This document shows, in pieces, positions 57,937 through 64,000 of a stretch of 64,000 nucleotides of DNA. The stretch's first letter is position 1, and each line of letters starts with the position of its first letter. This DNA comes from Bacillus thermotolerans (GTDB lineage: Bacteria > Bacillota > Bacilli > Bacillales > Domibacillaceae). The DNA lies in contig NZ_JWJE02000010.1 of the NCBI RefSeq assembly GCF_000812025.2, forward strand, positions 40,001-104,000. Reading direction: 5' to 3'. The translations under genes and the position numbers were made by a program. A model generated the notes under the pieces. It did not search any database and was not told where the DNA came from. It was given only the letters and a program-made list of their open reading frames with translations.

Positions 57937-59055
57937 ATGCATATAACTGAATTGTCCTTAGAGAACTATAGAAACTACCTCTCTCTAGACATTGAATTTG
58001 ACAATAAAGTAAATGTCTTTCTTGGCGAAAACGCTCAAGGCAAGACGAATATTATGGAGTCTATCTTTGTGCTCGCTATGGCGAGATCTTACCGTACGTC
58101 TAACGATAAAGAATTAATTAGCTGGGAAGCAGATTATGCTAAAATAAGAGGGAGAGTGCAAAAAAGTCAAAGCTCTGTTCCTCTTGAGCTGATCATTTCT
58201 AAAAAAGGGAAAAAAGCAAAGTGCAACCACATTGAGCAGCAGCGTCTCAGTCAATATGTCGGAAATATGAACGTAGTCATGTTTGCTCCTGAAGATCTTA
58301 ACCTTGTAAAGGGCAGTCCTCAGGTTAGAAGACGGTTCATTGATATGGAAATTGGTCAGGTGTCCCCCGTCTACCTTCATGACATCAGCCAATACCACAA
58401 AGTGCTCCAGCAAAGAAATCGTTATTTAAAACAGCTGCAATTGAAAGAAACAAAAGACATGACCATGCTGGATGTATTGACGGACCAGTTGATTCAACTG
58501 GCTGTAAAGGTGGTTAAGAAGCGGTTTGCCTTTATTCACCTTTTGCAGGAGTGGGCCCAGTCGATCCATTCAGGCATCTCCCGCGGACTGGAACACTTGG
58601 ATATCGTCTATGAACCGTCTATAGACGTATCAGAAGACGATGTTTCGTCCAAAATGATAAGTATATTCGAAGAAACGTATCACTCTCAGCGGAAAAGGGA
58701 GTTGGAGAGAGGCGTTACACTGAGCGGCCCTCATCGTGATGACCTTGTTTTCCTTGTGAATGGGAAGGATGTGCAGACATTTGGTTCTCAGGGACAGCAG
58801 CGGACAACGGCCTTATCCGTGAAACTGGCGGAAATTGAACTGATTCACTCTGAGATTCAGGAATACCCGATCCTTTTACTAGACGACGTGCTTTCCGAGC
58901 TTGATGACTATCGGCAGTCCCACTTGCTAAATACGATTCAGGGGAAAGTGCAGACCTTTGTGACAACGACGAGCATTGAAGGAATTCATCATCAAACGTT
59001 GCAAGAGGCTTCGACCTTTTCAGTCAAGCAAGGAACGATTTCGCAAATAAAGTGA
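57937..59055 (+). CDS. recF: DNA replication and repair protein RecF
   Basis: 372 residues. SMC-like ATPase: Walker [15 protein letters not shown] (residues about 30-43), signature [12 protein letters not shown] and [15 protein letters not shown], Walker [13 protein letters not shown]. With RecO and RecR it loads RecA at gaps. Standard position between rlbA and remB. Confidence 0.98.
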   Translation: MHITELSLENYRNYLSLDIEFDNKVNVFLGENAQGKTNIMESIFVLAMARSYRTSNDKELISWEADYAKIRGRVQKSQSSVPLELIISKKGKKAKCNHIEQQRLSQYVGNMNVVMFAPEDLNLVKGSPQVRRRFIDMEIGQVSPVYLHDISQYHKVLQQRNRYLKQLQLKETKDMTMLDVLTDQLIQLAVKVVKKRFAFIHLLQEWAQSIHSGISRGLEHLDIVYEPSIDVSEDDVSSKMISIFEETYHSQRKRELERGVTLSGPHRDDLVFLVNGKDVQTFGSQGQQRTTALSVKLAEIELIHSEIQEYPILLLDDVLSELDDYRQSHLLNTIQGKVQTFVTTTSIEGIHHQTLQEASTFSVKQGTISQIK

Positions 59056-59065
59056 GGAAGCGTGT

Positions 59066-59302
59066 ATGTATGTTCAAATCAGCGAATCAGATATTTTGCG
59101 TACAAGCGACATTGTAGCCATTATCGACCAGCATAGTCTGGAGCTATCAAAGGAATCAGCTGTCGGGTACTTGTCAGAGGAAGATGTTTCTCTGTTGACA
59201 GCTGGCCATTATAAATCAGTCATTATCACTACGAACAGCCATTACCTTTCTCCTTTTTCATCACATACATTGAAAAAACGAGTATATGAAAATCATCCAT
59301 AA
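59066..59302 (+). CDS. remB: RemB (YaaB), DUF370 matrix-regulator family
   Basis: 78 residues, ATG after GAGGAAG. It begins MYVQISESDILRTSDIVAII and carries SVIITTNSHYLSPFSSHTL, close to DUF370 proteins RemA/RemB that act with SinR in biofilm-matrix gene control in B. subtilis. Located 10 bases after recF as usual. Confidence 0.9.
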   Translation: MYVQISESDILRTSDIVAIIDQHSLELSKESAVGYLSEEDVSLLTAGHYKSVIITTNSHYLSPFSSHTLKKRVYENHP

Positions 59303-59352
59303 CAGCCCGAAAAAGCCCCATAGGAGCGGGTTGAAAAAGAAAGAGCAGGTGA

Positions 59353-61290
<1,938 letters not shown>

Positions 61291-61318
61291 CACAGCGTTT
61301 AGCTTGTGGCATACAAAG

Positions 61319-61353
61319 CAGGATAGATGTGCATCTATCCTGTGTGTCTTTTT
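61319..61353 (+). terminator. Terminator/attenuator between gyrB and gyrA
   Basis: Perfect 11-bp stem CAGGATAGATG / CATCTATCCTG followed by TGTGTCTTTTT. Confidence 0.75.
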
Positions 61354-61403
61354 ATTTCAGGACAGTAGGTTTTTAAACTGTTCGTTGAAGGAGGTCTTTG
61401 AAC

Positions 61404-63914
61404 ATGGCTGAAACGCCTCAATCCAATGTTACAGAGATTAATATTAGCCAGGAAATGCGATCATCGTTTCTAGACTATGCAATGAGTGTTATCGTCTCCC
61501 GGGCGCTCCCTGATGTGAGAGACGGCTTAAAGCCGGTACATCGACGGATTCTCTACTCGATGAATGACTTAGGGATTACGGCAGACAAAGCGTATAAGAA
61601 GTCAGCTCGTATTGTCGGGGATGTCATTGGTAAATATCATCCGCACGGGGACTCGGCTGTTTATGAAACAATGGTAAGAATGGCGCAAGATTTTAACTAC
61701 CGCTATATGCTTGTGGACGGCCACGGAAACTTTGGTTCAGTGGACGGCGACTCGGCGGCAGCTATGCGTTATACAGAAGCGCGCATGTCGAAAATATCGA
61801 TGGAACTGCTGCGCGACATTAACAAAGATACAATCGATTATAAGGATAACTACGATGGTTCGGAAAGAGAACCTGCTGTGCTTCCGGCAAGATTTCCTAA
61901 TCTGCTCGTCAATGGAGCTTCTGGTATTGCAGTCGGTATGGCGACAAACGTGCCTCCTCATCATCTCGGGGAAGTGATTGATGGAATTATTGCATATAGT
62001 GAAAATGGAGACTTGTCTATCCTGGATCTCATGCAGTATATTCCAGGGCCAGATTTTCCTACGGGCGGCATAATCATGGGACGAAGCGGCATCCGCCAGG
62101 CCTATGAAACAGGAAAAGGTTCACTCACCATTCGGGCCAAAGTAGAGATTGAGCAGAAGGCTAACGGCAAAGAAACCATTATCGTTACAGAGATTCCTTA
62201 TCAGGTCAATAAAGCCCGGCTGATCGAAAAGATTGCTGAGCTTGTACGTGATAAACGAGTTGATGGAATCACAGACCTGCGTGATGAGTCTGACCGCAAT
62301 GGCATGAGGATTGTCATTGAAGTTCGCCGGGATGCCAATGCCAATGTCATTCTTAACAATTTGTACAAGCATACAGCCATGCAGACAAGCTTTGGAATCA
62401 ATTTACTGGCGCTTGTAGATGGCCAGCCTCGTGTATTAAACCTTAAAGAGTGCCTTCACTATTACTTAGAGCATCAGAAGGTAGTAGTCCGCCGCCGGAC
62501 AGAATTTGAACTGAGGAAAGCGGAAGCAAGAGCTCACATTTTGGAAGGCTTGCGCATAGCGCTTGATCATATCGATGCTATTATTGCCCTAATCCGCGGC
62601 TCTGAAACAACGGCAATTGCGAAAGAGGGGTTAATGGAGCAGTTCTCCTTGTCTGAGAAGCAGGCTCAAGCCATTCTTGATATGCGCCTTCAGCGTCTGA
62701 CAGGATTGGAAAGGGAGAAAATTGAAGAAGAATACCAGCAGCTGAGAACGTTAATTGCTGAGCTGAAAGCCATCTTGGCAGATGATGAGAAAGTGGTAGA
62801 GATCATTCGGGAAGAGCTGCTTGAGATTAAAGAGCGGTTCGGCGATGAGCGCCGCACGGAAATAGCAGATGCAGGTTATGAAGATATTATGGACGAAGAT
62901 CTCATTCCTCGTGAGCAAGTGATATTAACTCTGACTCATAATGGTTATGTGAAACGGATTCCAGCTTCCACTTACCGAAGCCAAAAACGTGGCGGACGCG
63001 GCATCCAGGGAATGGGTACAAATGAAGACGATGTGGTCGAGCAGCTAATGACAACGTCCACACATGACACCATCCTCTTCTTTACAAATAAAGGGAAAGT
63101 GTATCGTCTAAAAGGCTATCAGATTCCAGAATTCAGCCGGACAGCCAAAGGGATTCCGATTGTTAACTTGCTGGATGTTGAAAAGGATGAGTGGGTCAAT
63201 ACCATGATTCGAATTGATCCTGATCCGGACGTTCAGGCGAATTACTTATTCTTTGCTACAAAATCAGGTATCGTAAAGCGGACCTCTTTAAAAGAATTTA
63301 CACATATCCGCACAAACGGAATACGAGCGCTCACTCTTCGTGAAGAGGATGAACTAATTTCTGTACGTTTAACAGACGGCAAGAAGCATATCATTGTGGG
63401 CACAAAGCAAGGGATGCTTATCCGTTTTGAAGAGGAAGATGTCCGTCAGATGGGCCGGGCGTCTATGGGTGTGAAAGGAATAAGGCTGGATACCGGTGAC
63501 GAAGTCGTAGGTATGGAACTGCTCGCTGAAAACGACTATGTGCTGGTTGTGACAGAAAACGGCTACGGAAAACGAACACCGGAGGAAGAATACCGCATCC
63601 AATCAAGAGGCGGAAAAGGCTTAAAGACTTGCAACATTACAAGCAAGAACGGGCCTCTCGTGGCAGTGAAGACCGTCACAGGAGAAGAAGATCTTATGCT
63701 GATCACCGTTGGCGGTGTATTAATCCGAATGGATGTAAATGATATTTCCATTACAGGAAGAAACACGCAAGGCGTAAAGCTCATTCGACTAGGTGATGAG
63801 GAGACAGTAGCTACGGTGACGAAGATAGAGAAGGAAGAACAGGAGCTTGAAGAAATTCTTCCTGAAAAATCAGAGGCAGTGGAAAAAGTGTCTCCGGAAG
63901 AAGAAGCAGAATAA
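61404..63914 (+). CDS. gyrA: DNA gyrase subunit A
   Basis: 836 residues from ATG 61404, with AAGGAGGT eight bases before. Catalytic Tyr about 123 in [11 protein letters not shown]; quinolone region [20 protein letters not shown] with Ser84 and Glu88 as in the susceptible B. subtilis enzyme. Coiled-coil gate (about 370-490) and a C-terminal beta-pinwheel with the GyrA box [11 protein letters not shown]. The acidic tail ([20 protein letters not shown]) is common in Bacilli. Confidence 0.99.
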   Translation: MAETPQSNVTEINISQEMRSSFLDYAMSVIVSRALPDVRDGLKPVHRRILYSMNDLGITADKAYKKSARIVGDVIGKYHPHGDSAVYETMVRMAQDFNYRYMLVDGHGNFGSVDGDSAAAMRYTEARMSKISMELLRDINKDTIDYKDNYDGSEREPAVLPARFPNLLVNGASGIAVGMATNVPPHHLGEVIDGIIAYSENGDLSILDLMQYIPGPDFPTGGIIMGRSGIRQAYETGKGSLTIRAKVEIEQKANGKETIIVTEIPYQVNKARLIEKIAELVRDKRVDGITDLRDESDRNGMRIVIEVRRDANANVILNNLYKHTAMQTSFGINLLALVDGQPRVLNLKECLHYYLEHQKVVVRRRTEFELRKAEARAHILEGLRIALDHIDAIIALIRGSETTAIAKEGLMEQFSLSEKQAQAILDMRLQRLTGLEREKIEEEYQQLRTLIAELKAILADDEKVVEIIREELLEIKERFGDERRTEIADAGYEDIMDEDLIPREQVILTLTHNGYVKRIPASTYRSQKRGGRGIQGMGTNEDDVVEQLMTTSTHDTILFFTNKGKVYRLKGYQIPEFSRTAKGIPIVNLLDVEKDEWVNTMIRIDPDPDVQANYLFFATKSGIVKRTSLKEFTHIRTNGIRALTLREEDELISVRLTDGKKHIIVGTKQGMLIRFEEEDVRQMGRASMGVKGIRLDTGDEVVGMELLAENDYVLVVTENGYGKRTPEEEYRIQSRGGKGLKTCNITSKNGPLVAVKTVTGEEDLMLITVGGVLIRMDVNDISITGRNTQGVKLIRLGDEETVATVTKIEKEEQELEEILPEKSEAVEKVSPEEEAE

Positions 63915-63926
63915 GCTAGCGGAAAA

Positions 63927-63960
63927 AGAGGCCGGATTCTCCGGTTTCTTTTTCTTTTGT
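63927..63960 (+). terminator. Terminator of gyrA
   Basis: 9-bp stem AGAGGCCGG / CCGGTTTCT (two G-T pairs) followed by TTTTCTTTTG. Confidence 0.85.
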
Positions 63961-63978
63961 TAAAAAGTAAAAAAGCTG

Positions 63979-63984
63979 TTGACG
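63979..63984 (+). promoter_or_regulatory. -35 element of the next operon (cut by the window end)
   Basis: TTGACG after the gyrA terminator. In B. subtilis an rRNA operon (rrnO) starts here, so this is probably an rRNA promoter; the -10 is beyond or at the edge of the window. Confidence 0.45.
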
Positions 63985-64000
63985 AAGAGAATAATGGATG

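Overview
The window is a low-to-mid GC, endospore-forming Firmicute chromosome (Bacillaceae-type) spanning the replication origin. The core order rlmH, htrC-walJIHKR, tRNA genes, purA, dnaB, rplI-gdpP-yybS, rpsR-ssb-rpsF, ychF, parB-parA, noc, rsmG-mnmG-mnmE-khpB-yidC-rnpA-rpmH / oriC / dnaA-dnaN-rlbA-recF-remB-gyrB-gyrA matches the Bacillus subtilis arrangement closely. Spore formation is supported by yyaC, a SpoIIIJ-type YidC and several perfect Spo0A boxes. I cannot name the genus.

Region 1 (1-24 kb) is mostly accessory. It holds the 3' end of a BCCT osmolyte transporter, a GIY-YIG protein, a DUF421 gene broken in a T8 tract, a GNAT acetyltransferase, and a cluster of an ATP-grasp ligase with two large paralogous proteins. 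Both paralogs have papain-like Gln-Cys/His/Asn signatures. Two exact Spo0A boxes lie upstream of this cluster, which is the best candidate here for an undescribed system. Next come a PadR-controlled heterodimeric ABC exporter, a nitroreductase, mqo, a TSUP permease, a DUF485 + acetate/solute:Na+ symporter pair, a 36-residue basic protein, an IS3-type remnant, rlmH, and a secreted GDPD protein lying between two DnaA-box clusters.

Region 2 (23-54.3 kb), almost all on the minus strand and so leading strand of the left replichore, holds cell-wall signalling (walRKHIJ-htrC), two tRNAs, purA, the replicative helicase, c-di-AMP hydrolysis (gdpP), two decayed chemoreceptor genes, ribosomal proteins with ssb, ychF, mscS, chromosome segregation (parAB, noc) and RNA modification or membrane insertion genes. 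There are three consensus parS sites and one near-consensus site. A 137-bp element that can fold into a three-way junction lies between rpmH and rnpA.

Region 3 (54.3-64 kb) is the bipartite oriC flanking dnaA, followed by rightward dnaN, rlbA, recF, remB, gyrB and gyrA. After the gyrA terminator the window ends in what looks like the -35 of a strong promoter, the position of an rRNA operon in B. subtilis. Initiation (DnaA, DnaN, helicase, SSB, gyrase), segregation (ParABS, Noc) and sporulation control (Spo0A boxes in oriC) therefore sit together.
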